64,000 nt of DNA from Streptomyces aureocirculatus. Its GTDB lineage: Bacteria; Actinomycetota; Actinomycetes; Streptomycetales; Streptomycetaceae. The position numbers were made by a program, and so were the translations under genes. Position 1 is the stretch's first letter. Every line of letters begins with the position of its first letter. Positions 23,947-31,870 of this stretch are shown one piece after another. The stretch covers positions 62,001 through 126,000 of the forward strand of contig NZ_JOAP01000020.1 of assembly GCF_000720475.1 (NCBI RefSeq). The letters run 5' to 3'. A model generated the notes under the pieces. It was not told the origin of the DNA, did no database searches, and saw nothing but the letters and a program-made list of their open reading frames with translations.

Positions 23947-24594
23947 ATGCCACCTCGACCGTCGGCCCGACCGCGCCGAAGCTACGACCAGTACTGCGCC
24001 GCCGCCCGCGCCCTCGACACCGTCGGCGACCGCTGGACCCTGCTGATCGTCCGGGAGCTGCTCGCCGGGCCCCGCCGCTACACCGACCTGCACGCCGACC
24101 TGCCCGGCGTCAGCACGGACATGCTCGCCTCGCGGCTCAAGGACATGGAGCAGGGGGGCCTCGCCGAGCGGCGCAGGTTGCCCGCGCCGGTCTCCGCGTA
24201 CGTCTACGAACTCACCCCGCGCGGGCGGGAGCTGCTGCCCGTGCTCCGGGCGCTCGCCCGGTGGGGCGCCGACGACCTGGGGGACCGTACCCCCACGGAC
24301 GCGGTGCGGGCGCACTGGTTCGCGTTGCCGCTCCTCGATGCCGTCGCCCTGGAGGAGGGGCTTTTGGAGGTGTGCCTGCCGGAGGGTGAGTTCCACGTAC
24401 GGGTGGGGGGTGACGGCGTCGTCTCGTACGGGGACGGGCCCGCGCCCGGGGTGCCCGACGCGCGGCTGGTCCTGGACTCGGGGGTAGCCGTCGAGGTCGG
24501 GCGTGGGGTGCTGGGCGTGGCCGAGGGGGTGCGGGGCGGGCGGATCGCCGTCAGCGGGGACGGGGCCCTCGCCAAGGCGTTGCGGGTGGGGTGA
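23947..24594 (+). CDS. HxlR-family regulator with C-terminal SCP2-like domain
   Basis: A 215-residue regulator. Residues 10-105 form the HxlR winged helix: CAAARALDTVGDRWTLLIVR, ELLAGPRRYTDLHADLPGVS, LASRLKDMEQGGLAERR. The C-terminal 100 residues (EVCLPEGEFHVRVGGDGVV ... DGALAKALRVG) resemble the SCP2-type sterol-carrier fold attached to some members, perhaps for lipophilic ligand sensing. The -10 box ends only seven bases before the ATG, so the mRNA is probably leaderless. It is divergent from the aminotransferase operon and likely controls both. Confidence 0.85.
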   Translation: MPPRPSARPRRSYDQYCAAARALDTVGDRWTLLIVRELLAGPRRYTDLHADLPGVSTDMLASRLKDMEQGGLAERRRLPAPVSAYVYELTPRGRELLPVLRALARWGADDLGDRTPTDAVRAHWFALPLLDAVALEEGLLEVCLPEGEFHVRVGGDGVVSYGDGPAPGVPDARLVLDSGVAVEVGRGVLGVAEGVRGGRIAVSGDGALAKALRVG

Positions 24595-24643
24595 AGGGGT
24601 GGGGCTGTGCCCTCGCGGGGCGCCCCAGGCCCACCCCTTCACC

Positions 24644-24737
24644 GTAACCGGGGGCTGTCGCCCCCTGGACCCCCGCTCTATCGGCGCTCCGCGCCTCGTC
24701 CTCAAACGCCGGACGGGCTGGAAATGCCCCCGGTTAC
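24644..24737. repeat. GC-rich intergenic inverted repeat (second copy of family)
   Basis: Perfect 12-base arms GTAACCGGGGGC (24644-24655) and GCCCCCGGTTAC (24726-24737) enclose GGCTGTCGCCCCC and CGTCCTCAAACGCCGGACGG, the core seen at 18128 and, as CTCAATCGCC, at 38771. It separates two convergent genes and probably terminates both; the right arm includes the stop codon of the membrane-protein gene. Confidence 0.7.
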
Positions 24738-25501
24738 GGGCTGGAAACTGCTCTTCTGCCGCGCGTCAGGGTGTAGCCGCCCACGCCCGCCAGGGCCGCC
24801 AGGATTCCTCCCGCCCCCGTCCAGATCCACCGGCTCGTCCACCAGCCCGACGACCAGCCGTCCTCCGGCTCGGCGGGGGAGCGTTCGGTGCCCGGCACCA
24901 GCGGGGCGCCCAGGGTGCCGTCCACCGCCGCCGAGCCGCCGATGTCCTTCGACGTGGCCTCGACCTCGGCGGTGACCGGCTGGCCGAGGTCGGCGGTGCG
25001 CAGGCCGGTCGCCGTCAGGCGTACGTAGTACGTGCCGGGCAGCGGGTCGGCGGCCCACGGATCCGACCAGGCGCGCACCGTGCGCAGGGTGCAGGCGAGC
25101 TCCACCGGGCCCGCGGCCGCCGGACGCGCCTGCATGCCGTACATGCAGGGCTGACGTCGCCTCAGGCCGTCGTACACGTCGATACGCCACTTCGCGCCGG
25201 ACGCGCCCGACGCGGACTCGGGCAGCTTCACGGTTGCCTTGACCGTGGGCCGCTGACCGGAGTCCGCAGGGAAGGACCAGTACAGGTAGTCACCGGTGGA
25301 CGCGTCGGCCGTGCCCTTCTGGCCCTGCTCGATGGCGGTCGCCGTACGGAAGGACGTGCCCGCGTCGGCGCGCCTGTCGCCCTTGCCGTTCCCGCCGCCC
25401 CCCTCGCTCCCGTCGCCGGAGGCCGCGAAGGCCGCCCCGGAGGTGAGCAGTGCGCTCAGGCCGAGCAGTCCCACGGCCGTCAGCAGTCGCTTCGTACGCA
25501 T
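24734..25501 (-). CDS. Signal-peptide and C-terminal-anchored envelope protein
   Basis: A 255-residue protein with an N-terminal signal (MRTKRLLTAVGLLGLSALLT ending AFAA) and a C-terminal membrane helix (WIWTGAGGILAALAGVGGYT) followed by a short Arg-rich tail, so a type I membrane protein facing outward. The ectodomain (GTADASTGDYLYWSFPADSG, GTYYVRLTATGL) looks like pre-peptidase-type beta domains. Its ATG overlaps the TGA of the VWA gene (ATGA), so it is translated with it and the two products probably interact. No catalytic motif is seen. Confidence 0.75.
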   Translation of the reverse strand: MRTKRLLTAVGLLGLSALLTSGAAFAASGDGSEGGGGNGKGDRRADAGTSFRTATAIEQGQKGTADASTGDYLYWSFPADSGQRPTVKATVKLPESASGASGAKWRIDVYDGLRRRQPCMYGMQARPAAAGPVELACTLRTVRAWSDPWAADPLPGTYYVRLTATGLRTADLGQPVTAEVEATSKDIGGSAAVDGTLGAPLVPGTERSPAEPEDGWSSGWWTSRWIWTGAGGILAALAGVGGYTLTRGRRAVSSP

Positions 25502-26832
25502 CAGTTCGTCCTCCAGACAGCGACGCGCCAGCGCGCGAGCCAGCCCCACAGCACACCGCCCACAAAGCCGGTGAGCACCAGGGCGCCGAGCAGCCACCAG
25601 CCGCGGCCGAGGCCGAAGGCCGCCACGTCGGACGGGCCGTCGGGCGCGTCCACGACGTCGACAGTCAGCTCGACGGGCAGGCCGGGCTTGCCCTTGGCGG
25701 CGGCACCGGCGGCGGGCGAATAGGAGTGGGACACCTGGAGGCAGACGGTCTCCTTGTTGTCGGCGGAGTCGGCGGAGTCGGCGGAGTCGGCGGAGTCGGC
25801 CGCGTCGTCGTCGTCGCGCTCCGGCTTCGGGTAGCGCAGGCCCGTCGAGATGACGTCGGTGCGGCCGTCGCCCGCCTCCGAGCCGCGCACGATCTCGCGG
25901 TCGTGCTCGGTGACCGCGCGCAACAGCACGCCGTAGTCGTTGTTCACGGCCCGGTCGGCGCCGACGCTCACCGAAGCGCGCAGCTCCTTGCCGGGCGCCA
26001 CGTCCACGCGGTACCAGCGGTGCTCGCCGAACCCGGCGCGGTCGGTGTACAGGCCGGGCTTCAGCTCCGGCGCGGCCGAACACCGGTCGGCGCCCTTCAC
26101 GGCGACGGGGTTGACGACCGGATCGGCCGCGCGGTCCACCAACTGGCCCACCCGGTCGGTGAGTTCGTCGGTGTGCCGGACGGAGGTGTAGGTGCCGCCG
26201 GTGGCCTCCGCGATGCAGCTCAACTGGGCCCGCATCTTGGTGTTCGGAACCAGGCCGAGGGTGTCGATGGTGAGGTTGATGCCCTTGGCGGCGATCTCCC
26301 GCGCCACCTCGCACGGGTCGAGGGGCTGACAGGTGTCCTCGCCGTCGCTGATGAGGACGATGCGGCGGGAACCCTCGCCGCCCTTCAGGTCGTCGGCGGC
26401 CTTCAGCAGGGCCGGGCCGATCGGTGTGAAGCCGGTGGGCGAGAGCGTGGCCACGGCGGTCTTGGCGTCCCCGCGGTCCAGCGGGCCCACGGGGTAGAGC
26501 TGCTCGGTGTCCTTGCAGCCGGTCCTGCGGTCATCGCCGCGGTAGTTGGCGCCGAGGGTGCGGATGCCCAGCTCGACGTCCTCGGGGGTGGCGTCGAGGA
26601 CTTCGTTGAAGGCCTGCTTCGCGGCGGCCATCCGGCTCTTGCCGTCGATGTCGCGGGCCCGCATCGAACCGCTCACGTCGAGCACGAGCTCGACCTTGGG
26701 CTTCGCCCCGCCCTCGGCGGTCGCGGAGTCGTCCGGTTCGTCGGCCGCGTACGCGACGGTCGGGGCGAGCCCCATGCTCAGGGCCGCGAACAGGGCACAG
26801 AGCCCCGCCGCGAACCGTTTTCTGGTGATCAT
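25501..26832 (-). CDS. Membrane-anchored VWA-domain protein
   Basis: A 443-residue envelope protein. After a signal peptide (ending AYA-AD) comes a von Willebrand A domain: LVLDVSGSMRARD is the DxSxS metal-site motif, TGFTPIGPALLKAA and LISDGEDTC supply the remaining MIDAS residues. A beta-rich middle domain follows (GEHRWYRVDVAPGKELRASV), then a low-complexity ADSADSADSADSAD linker encoded by a 9-bp tandem repeat (about 25761-25800), and a final membrane helix (WWLLGALVLTGFVGGVLWGW). VWA domains bind proteins or matrix through a metal ion. It is coupled to the downstream anchored protein. Confidence 0.85.
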   Translation of the reverse strand: MITRKRFAAGLCALFAALSMGLAPTVAYAADEPDDSATAEGGAKPKVELVLDVSGSMRARDIDGKSRMAAAKQAFNEVLDATPEDVELGIRTLGANYRGDDRRTGCKDTEQLYPVGPLDRGDAKTAVATLSPTGFTPIGPALLKAADDLKGGEGSRRIVLISDGEDTCQPLDPCEVAREIAAKGINLTIDTLGLVPNTKMRAQLSCIAEATGGTYTSVRHTDELTDRVGQLVDRAADPVVNPVAVKGADRCSAAPELKPGLYTDRAGFGEHRWYRVDVAPGKELRASVSVGADRAVNNDYGVLLRAVTEHDREIVRGSEAGDGRTDVISTGLRYPKPERDDDDAADSADSADSADSADNKETVCLQVSHSYSPAAGAAAKGKPGLPVELTVDVVDAPDGPSDVAAFGLGRGWWLLGALVLTGFVGGVLWGWLARWRVAVWRTN

Positions 26833-27043
26833 CAGCGGATCCTATGGATCAAGGTCCGTCCGCTCCAAAAAAGCCGTCGCGGGCGCCGGCCGTGGTGGTC
26901 GGCGCCGAAGGCGCTTCTGCTTCCCGCGGCCCCCATCCGGCAGGAGGGGCCCGGCTCCTGGGAGCCGGGTCCCTGGTCCATGCCCCGGTGCGAGGGGTGT
27001 CAGGACGTCCGCGCCGAGCGTCGGCTCGGAGTGTGACCCGGCC

Positions 27044-27637
27044 TCACCCCGATGCCAGGAGGTCGAGCAGCTCGGGCGTGACGAACTCGTCCGCCGGGCA
27101 GGCCCCGGACATCGCCGAGAAGTAGCGGTCGGTGAGTTCGGCGCTGCCCGCGATCACCCGGAGCAGATCGATCTGATGCTTGCTCGCGGCGAGCGCGGCG
27201 GTGGTGAGCGTGTTGCGGTAGTCGGCCATCAGCAGGTCGTCGCGCCGCACGGCGAAGCTGTCGAGCGCGCGGCCGAGCAGCCGGGGGTCGTGCAGTCCGT
27301 CGCCGACGCAGTCGACGAGCAACTGGACCTGCCGGAAGGCGTCCGTGATGCCCCGTGCGGTGATGGAGTCCTTGTGGTGCCCGGCGTCTCCCACCAGCAC
27401 CCACCCGCTGCCGGCCGCCTTCCGGAAGAAGTTCCGCTGGTCACCCGTGCCGTGCAGCCGCTCGACCATATGCCCGTCGGCCATCTGCTCGCGCAGCTCC
27501 GGCGCGGTCTTCCCGACCGCGTCGAGCAACGCCCCGAGCGCGTCGCCGCGCACCTGCCCGAACCGGTGTTGCGGGAAGTACGCGCCGACCAGCGTGGCAC
27601 CGTCGTTGGTGGGGATGGCGCCCACCCAGCTTCCCGG
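27044..27637 (-). pseudogene. C-terminal fragment of an FAD-dependent monooxygenase
   Basis: About 198 codons remain of a PHBH-type flavin monooxygenase. The preserved part reads WVGAIPTNDGATLVGAYFPQ, then GSGWVLVGDAGHHKDSITAR and GITDAFRQVQLLVDCV, the GD motif and following helix of the family. The N-terminal half with the GxGxxG FAD site is missing. At about 27630-27640 the frame runs into the truncated start of an NRPS-like gene read in another frame. It is therefore a deletion relic, not an enzyme. Confidence 0.78.
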
Positions 27638-27758
27638 TCGCGACCACGGCGACCGCCTCGGGGGCCGCCCGGGCGCGCTCACCGACCAGTTCGTGCACGC
27701 ACGGCCAGTCCCGCTGCTCCACCTGGCCGGCACTCCGCTCGAGCGTGCCATCGGACAT
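27638..27758 (-). pseudogene. N-terminal fragment of an NRPS adenylation-domain gene
   Basis: From ATG 27758, with GGGAG upstream, the frame encodes MSDGTLERSAGQVEQRDWPC, then VHELVGERARAAPEAVAVV. The second part is the standard beginning of adenylation domains in non-ribosomal peptide synthetases. Similarity stops at about 27640, where the sequence changes frame into the middle of a monooxygenase. The start is thus preserved but the gene is gone, consistent with collapse of a biosynthetic cluster beside the surviving exporter genes. Confidence 0.6.
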
Positions 27759-27895
27759 GTCCCTGCTCCCTTCGCGTTCGATGCCTGCGACAGACCCGGC
27801 GCACCGGTTCTCCGTGTGCTGCTCCCGGCCGGGCTCGGACATGCCGTCGGCGGCGTCGTCAAAAGAGGGGCACCGGGGACGGAGGCCCCTTCTGC

Positions 27896-28708
27896 TCACC
27901 GGACGGATTTCCGGTTGTACTGGGCCAGTGCCCAGAAGTAGCCGACAAGGGCGATCGCACCGCACCAGACGGCGGTGAGCACGATGTCCTTGCCGGCGGC
28001 CTCGCCGTCGAGCAGGCCCCTGACGGCGTCGATGAACGGAGTGAAGGGCTGGTGCTCCGAGAACCAGCGCAGTCCGTCGGGCATCGTGCCGGCCGGCACG
28101 AAGCCGCTGCCCAGGAACGGCAGCAGCACCAAGGGCATGGGCAGGTTGCTCGCGACCGACGCGGAGCCCGCGGAGGTGCCCAGGGCGACGGCCAGCCAGC
28201 TCAGGGCGAAGGCGATCATGGCGAGCACCGCGGCCGCGCCGAGCCAGTCCGCGGCGTTCGCGTCGGGCCGGTAGCCGAGCAGCAGCGCGATGCTCATGAC
28301 ACCGACCATGCCGAGGAGTGTCTGGATCATGGATCCGATGACATGGCCGGTCAGTACGGCGCCGCGGGCGATGGCCATGGTGCGGAAGCGCGCGATGATC
28401 CCCTCCGTCATGTCGGTGTTCACCGTGACGGAGGTCGTCTGGGAGCCGGCGGAGATGCCCAGGACGAGGACGCCGGGGACGACATAGGTCAGATAGCGCT
28501 CGGTCCCGTGGGCCCCGATGCCGGCGCCGATGGTGTTGCCGAAGACGTAGACGAACAGCACCAGGAAGATCACCGGCACGGCGATCACGACGATCACCTG
28601 CGTCGGGTTGCGCTGCATCCGTTTGAGGTTGCGTCCCAGCATGGTGAGGGTGTCGGTGAGCGGGTGCGTGGCCGACCTGCGCGGAGCGGGGGCGAGGGTG
28701 GTGCTCAT
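27896..28708 (-). CDS. ABC transporter permease, DrrB type
   Basis: A 270-residue inner-membrane protein with six hydrophobic segments, ABC-2 type. After TLTMLGRNLKRMQRNPTQVI the helices include VIAVPVIFLVLFVYVFGNTI and VVPGVLVLGISAGSQTTSVT; PLVLLPFLGSGFVPAGTMP near helix 5 is typical of DrrB-like daunorubicin/drug exporters. Its ATG overlaps the ATPase TGA (ATGA), so the two are coupled. With the ATPase it would form a drug or natural-product exporter; the decayed NRPS and monooxygenase relics downstream hint at what it once served. Confidence 0.88.
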   Translation of the reverse strand: MSTTLAPAPRRSATHPLTDTLTMLGRNLKRMQRNPTQVIVVIAVPVIFLVLFVYVFGNTIGAGIGAHGTERYLTYVVPGVLVLGISAGSQTTSVTVNTDMTEGIIARFRTMAIARGAVLTGHVIGSMIQTLLGMVGVMSIALLLGYRPDANAADWLGAAAVLAMIAFALSWLAVALGTSAGSASVASNLPMPLVLLPFLGSGFVPAGTMPDGLRWFSEHQPFTPFIDAVRGLLDGEAAGKDIVLTAVWCGAIALVGYFWALAQYNRKSVR

Positions 28709-29688
28709 CGGGTCACGCTCTCTTCCTTCTTGCCGGTCGCGCCGGACTTGCCGGTCGCGCCGGTCAGAGCGAGGAACACGTCGTCGAGGTTGGGGGTCTG
28801 CACGCCCAGGGAGAGCGGTTCGATCCGCGCCCGGTCCAGTTGGCCGAGGACCGTGCGGATCGAGCGGGTGCCGAGGGCGTCCATCGGGGCGGTGAGGGTC
28901 AGGGTCTCGTCCTCCCGGGTCGATCCCGGCACCGCCCGGGCCGCGGCGTCGAGGGTGGCGGCGGTGTCGAAACGCAGCTCGATCCGCCCTCCGCCGATCC
29001 GGGCCTTGAGCTGCTCCGAGGTGCCGTCGGCGACGAGCCTGCCGCCGTCCAGGACGGCGATCCAGTCGGCCAGTTGGTCGGCCTCCTCCAGATACTGCGT
29101 GGTGAGGAGGACCGTGGTCCCCTGGGCGACGACGTCGCGGACGATGTCCCACATCGCCTGTCGGCTGCGCGGGTCGAGCCCGGTGGTGGGCTCGTCCAGG
29201 AAGATGATCTGCGGCCGGTCCAGCAGGGTCAGCGCCAGGTCGAGCTTGCGGCGCATGCCGCCGGAGTAGGTGTGCAGCGGTTTGCGTGCCGCTTCGCTGA
29301 GTTCGAACAGCTCAAGGAGGTCGGCGATCCGGCGCTGGGCCGCCGCCCGGTCGAGGTGCCGGAGCCTGGCGATCAGGCGCAGGTTCTCCTCGCCGGTGAG
29401 CTGTTTGTCCACTGCCGCGAACTGACCGGTGAGCCCGATGGCCGAGCGGACGGCGTCGGGATCTTTCCGCAGGTCGTGACCGGCCACCTGGGCTTCGCCC
29501 GCGTCGGGCTGAACGAGGGTGCTCAGGATGTGCACCGTGGTGGTCTTGCCGGCGCCGTTCGGCCCCAGCAGGGCGAACACGGTGCCTGGGGGCACGTCGA
29601 GATCCACGCCCGCGAGAACCTGTTTCGAGCCGTAGGACTTGCACAACCCGCGCACCCGCACCGCGGGGGCAACCGTCGCCTCAGTCAT
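28705..29688 (-). CDS. ABC transporter ATPase, DrrA type
   Basis: A 327-residue ATPase. Walker A is LGPNGAGKTTT (residues 41-51), the Q loop follows IGLTGQFAAVD, the signature is YSGGMRRKLDLA and Walker B is QIIFLDEPTTGLDPRS, with the H-loop-region LLTTQYLEEADQLAD. The extra C-terminal 100 residues (RIEPLSLGVQTPNLDDVFLA) are the DrrA-type regulatory domain. It powers the adjacent permease. ATG 29688 is chosen over the frame start at 29709 because a GGAG lies upstream and the family begins there. A perfect palindrome 22 bp upstream is probably the TetR operator. Confidence 0.9.
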   Translation of the reverse strand: MTEATVAPAVRVRGLCKSYGSKQVLAGVDLDVPPGTVFALLGPNGAGKTTTVHILSTLVQPDAGEAQVAGHDLRKDPDAVRSAIGLTGQFAAVDKQLTGEENLRLIARLRHLDRAAAQRRIADLLELFELSEAARKPLHTYSGGMRRKLDLALTLLDRPQIIFLDEPTTGLDPRSRQAMWDIVRDVVAQGTTVLLTTQYLEEADQLADWIAVLDGGRLVADGTSEQLKARIGGGRIELRFDTAATLDAAARAVPGSTREDETLTLTAPMDALGTRSIRTVLGQLDRARIEPLSLGVQTPNLDDVFLALTGATGKSGATGKKEESVTR

Positions 29689-29709
29689 CGTCAGCCACTC
29701 CTCGTACAC

Positions 29710-29731
29710 TGTTCAAGTCCGTACTTGAACA
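29710..29731. promoter_or_regulatory. Perfect palindromic operator in drrAB-like/tetR divergent promoter
   Basis: TGTTCAAGT-CCGT-ACTTGAACA is a perfect 9+4+9 dyad 22 bp before the ATPase gene. A half-site, TGTTCAAGT (29776-29784), recurs just before a -10-like TAGGCT (29785-29790) of the divergent tetR gene. The arrangement fits strong repression of the exporter and weaker autorepression. Confidence 0.72.
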
Positions 29732-29796
29732 CCGTACGGGAGGCTCCGAGTGGCACGCAAGTGAGTCTCGGACACTGTTCAAGTTAGGCTGGGCCC

Positions 29797-30513
29797 ATGA
29801 CCCGTCGAACCCTGAACCAGGGGCACATCGTCAGTGCCGCCATCTCGCTGCTCGACGAGGAAGGCCTCGACGGCCTCAGCATGCGTCGACTCGGACAGAG
29901 CCTCGGCTCGGCCGCGACGTCGGTGTACTGGCACGTGCAGAGCAAGGAGAACCTGATAGCTCTGGCCAGCGACCGGATCTGGGGCAGGATCTCCTTGCTG
30001 GACCCCGCGGAGGTGGGGTGGCGGCGAGCCGCCACCGAGCTCGCACGCAGCACGTACGACCTCGGGGTGACCCATCACTGGCTGATTCCCGCGATCCCCA
30101 GTTGTCTGGCCTACGGCGTCGGGATGGCCCGCTACCAGGACCACAGCTACGCGATCTTCGAGACCGCGGGGTTCACCGGCGTCGACCTCGACTGGGCGGT
30201 CAACACCCTGTTCACGCTGGTGATCGGTGCCGCCTACCAGGACTCCGCGCAGGCCCGGTTGCTGAAGAGCCACCAGGACAACGAGGCGGTCCGGCAGCGG
30301 TTGCAGGAGGCCGCGGCCAGCGCCGACCAGATCGTGGCGCAGTTCCCCCGCCTCAAGGCGCGGGTGGCGGAACAGGCGCAGCTCAACGCCGATCCGGGTA
30401 CCGCGCGCATCGACGCGCTCGAGTTCGGTCTTGGCATCGTCCTCGACGGCATGGCGGTCCGGCTCGGCCAGAGCCTCGATACGGCCGCGGGGGCGGGCGT
30501 TACTCGTTCATGA
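29797..30513 (+). CDS. TetR-family regulator of the DrrAB-like exporter
   Basis: A 238-residue regulator. The helix-turn-helix is IVSAAISLLDEEGLDGLSMR and RLGQSLGSAATSVYWHVQSK, and the C-terminal domain (TetR_C class with ARSTYDLGVTHHWLIPAIPS) binds a ligand, probably the exported compound. It is divergent from the ATPase gene. The -10-like TAGGCT lies only six bases before the ATG, so a leaderless transcript is likely. Confidence 0.87.
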   Translation: MTRRTLNQGHIVSAAISLLDEEGLDGLSMRRLGQSLGSAATSVYWHVQSKENLIALASDRIWGRISLLDPAEVGWRRAATELARSTYDLGVTHHWLIPAIPSCLAYGVGMARYQDHSYAIFETAGFTGVDLDWAVNTLFTLVIGAAYQDSAQARLLKSHQDNEAVRQRLQEAAASADQIVAQFPRLKARVAEQAQLNADPGTARIDALEFGLGIVLDGMAVRLGQSLDTAAGAGVTRS

Positions 30514-30628
30514 TCACCCCCGGTTACTATGCTCCCCCTGCGCTCGGAGCCGGAAGGAAGGCAGCAGACCCTCCACGTCCGAGGCCGAGCAGGGACGGCG
30601 AGCCCAGAGGGGCGGATGGGCTGGGAGA

Positions 30629-31543
30629 ATGCTGAGAGAGGTCACTGCTACCCGCTATATCGAGGCTCTGCGGGCGGGCGGCTCCGTGCCCGGAGTCGTC
30701 GAGGCCGACGACCTCGGGACCTATGTCCTGAAGTTCACCGGCTCCGCGCAGGGCCGCAAGGCGCTGGTCGCCGAGATCATCGTCGGTGAGCTGGCGCGCC
30801 GCCTCGGCCTGCGCGTGCCCGACCTCGTGCTCGCCCACTTCGACCCCGCGGTCGCCGCGGACGAACCGCACCAGGAGGTCCAGGACCTGCTGCGCGGGAG
30901 CGCGGGCGTCAACCTGGGCATGGACTATCTGCCCGGGGCGCGGGACTTCACCCCGGACACCGAACTCGACGTGGACCCGGAGGAAGCGGGCAAGGTCGTC
31001 TGGCTCGACGCGCTGACCGCGAACGTCGACCGCACGGTGCACAGCTCGAACCTCATGGTGTGGCCCACGTTCGGCGTCCGGCCGCCGAAGCTGTGGCTCA
31101 TCGACCACGGCGCCGCCCTGGTCTTCCACCACCGCTGGGACGCCGCGTCGGTCCTCGCCACCGCCGAGAAGGCGTACGACTTCCGCCAGCACGCCCTCGG
31201 CCGCTACGGCCCCGACACCCGCCGGGCCGACGCCGAACTGGCGCCGCTGGTGACCGAGGACCTGCTGCGCGAGATCACGGCGGACGTCCCCGACGCCTGG
31301 CTGACCGACGAGCCCGGCTTCACCTCGCCCGACGAACTCCGCGACGCCTACGTCACCTACCTCACGGCCCGCGCCCGCGCCTCCGCCGCCTGGCTCCCCA
31401 CCGACTTCCCCTCCCGCGCCCAGCTCGCCGCCGAGGACGTACGCCGCGCCGAGGCCACCGAGGCCTCCCGCCCCGCCTGGCTCAAGCGGGTCCCCGACCT
31501 GCACGGCAAACCCGACCCGCGCCCCGCGAAGAGGTACCCATGA
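30629..31543 (+). CDS. HipA-like kinase-domain protein
   Basis: A 304-residue protein of the actinomycete HipA-like family. Family stretches are LREVTATRYIEALRAGGSVP, VVEADDLGTYVLKFTGSAQG with a candidate ATP-binding Lys, RKALVAEIIVGELARRLGL, LDALTANVDRTVHSSNLMVW (the N-x-D-R catalytic-loop-like block) and LWLIDHGAALVFHH with the metal-binding Asp. HipA-type kinases phosphorylate proteins on Ser, but no toxin-antitoxin partner (HipB) is present, so a toxin role is not supported. The stop overlaps the SelW-like ATG (ATGA), a coupling common in Streptomyces. The ATG at 30629 has GGGAG unusually close before it. Confidence 0.72.
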   Translation: MLREVTATRYIEALRAGGSVPGVVEADDLGTYVLKFTGSAQGRKALVAEIIVGELARRLGLRVPDLVLAHFDPAVAADEPHQEVQDLLRGSAGVNLGMDYLPGARDFTPDTELDVDPEEAGKVVWLDALTANVDRTVHSSNLMVWPTFGVRPPKLWLIDHGAALVFHHRWDAASVLATAEKAYDFRQHALGRYGPDTRRADAELAPLVTEDLLREITADVPDAWLTDEPGFTSPDELRDAYVTYLTARARASAAWLPTDFPSRAQLAAEDVRRAEATEASRPAWLKRVPDLHGKPDPRPAKRYP

Positions 31544-31833
31544 CCGACAGCACCGAGACCCCACGGGCCCACCGCGTCGAGATCGAGTACTGCACCCAGT
31601 GCCGCTGGCTGCCCCGCGCCGCCTGGCTCGCCCAGGAACTCCTGACCACCTTCGAGACGGAGCTGACCGACCTCGCCCTGAAGCCGGGCACGGGCGGGGT
31701 CTTCGTCGTCCGTGTGGACGGCGAGCCGGTGTGGGACCGTAAGGAGCAGGGATTCCCGGAGCCGACGGCCGTCAAGCGCCTGGTGCGCGACGCCGTGGCG
31801 CCGGGTCGGAGCCTCGGCCACTCGGAGAAGTAG
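31540..31833 (+). CDS. SelT/SelW/SelH-family (Rdx) thioredoxin-like protein
   Basis: A 97-residue protein with the Rdx signature near its start: VEIEYCTQCRWLPRAAWLAQ, a CxxC in which selenoproteins carry Sec at the second position; here both are Cys. The rest (LLTTFETELTDLAL, GGVFVVRVDGEPVWDRKEQG, FPEPTAVKRLVRDAV) follows the family fold. It is presumed to act in thiol redox reactions. It is translationally coupled to the HipA-like gene by an ATGA overlap. No partner redox gene is nearby. Confidence 0.85.
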   Translation: MTDSTETPRAHRVEIEYCTQCRWLPRAAWLAQELLTTFETELTDLALKPGTGGVFVVRVDGEPVWDRKEQGFPEPTAVKRLVRDAVAPGRSLGHSEK

Positions 31834-31870
31834 CGAGCGCCGGTGCCGGGCGCGGGGGAGGGGGCCGGGG

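Noticed and set aside
20815..24594. A 1259-residue plus-strand open frame
   Set aside because: Only its last 215 codons (hxlR) are real. The rest is antisense to three well-supported minus-strand enzymes and owes its length to extreme GC content.
27441..27758. A complete 106-residue gene starting at the NRPS-like ATG
   Set aside because: After about residue 40 it is a shadow of the monooxygenase fragment in another frame, so it is treated as a truncated start.
26546..29269. A 907-residue plus-strand open frame
   Set aside because: It is antisense to the VWA and ABC transporter genes, is Arg/Gly/Ser-rich without any domain, and has no ribosome-binding site.
30629..31833. HipA-like and SelW-like genes as a toxin-antitoxin pair
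   Set aside because: The small partner is an Rdx thioredoxin-like protein with CxxC, not a HipB-type DNA-binding antitoxin.
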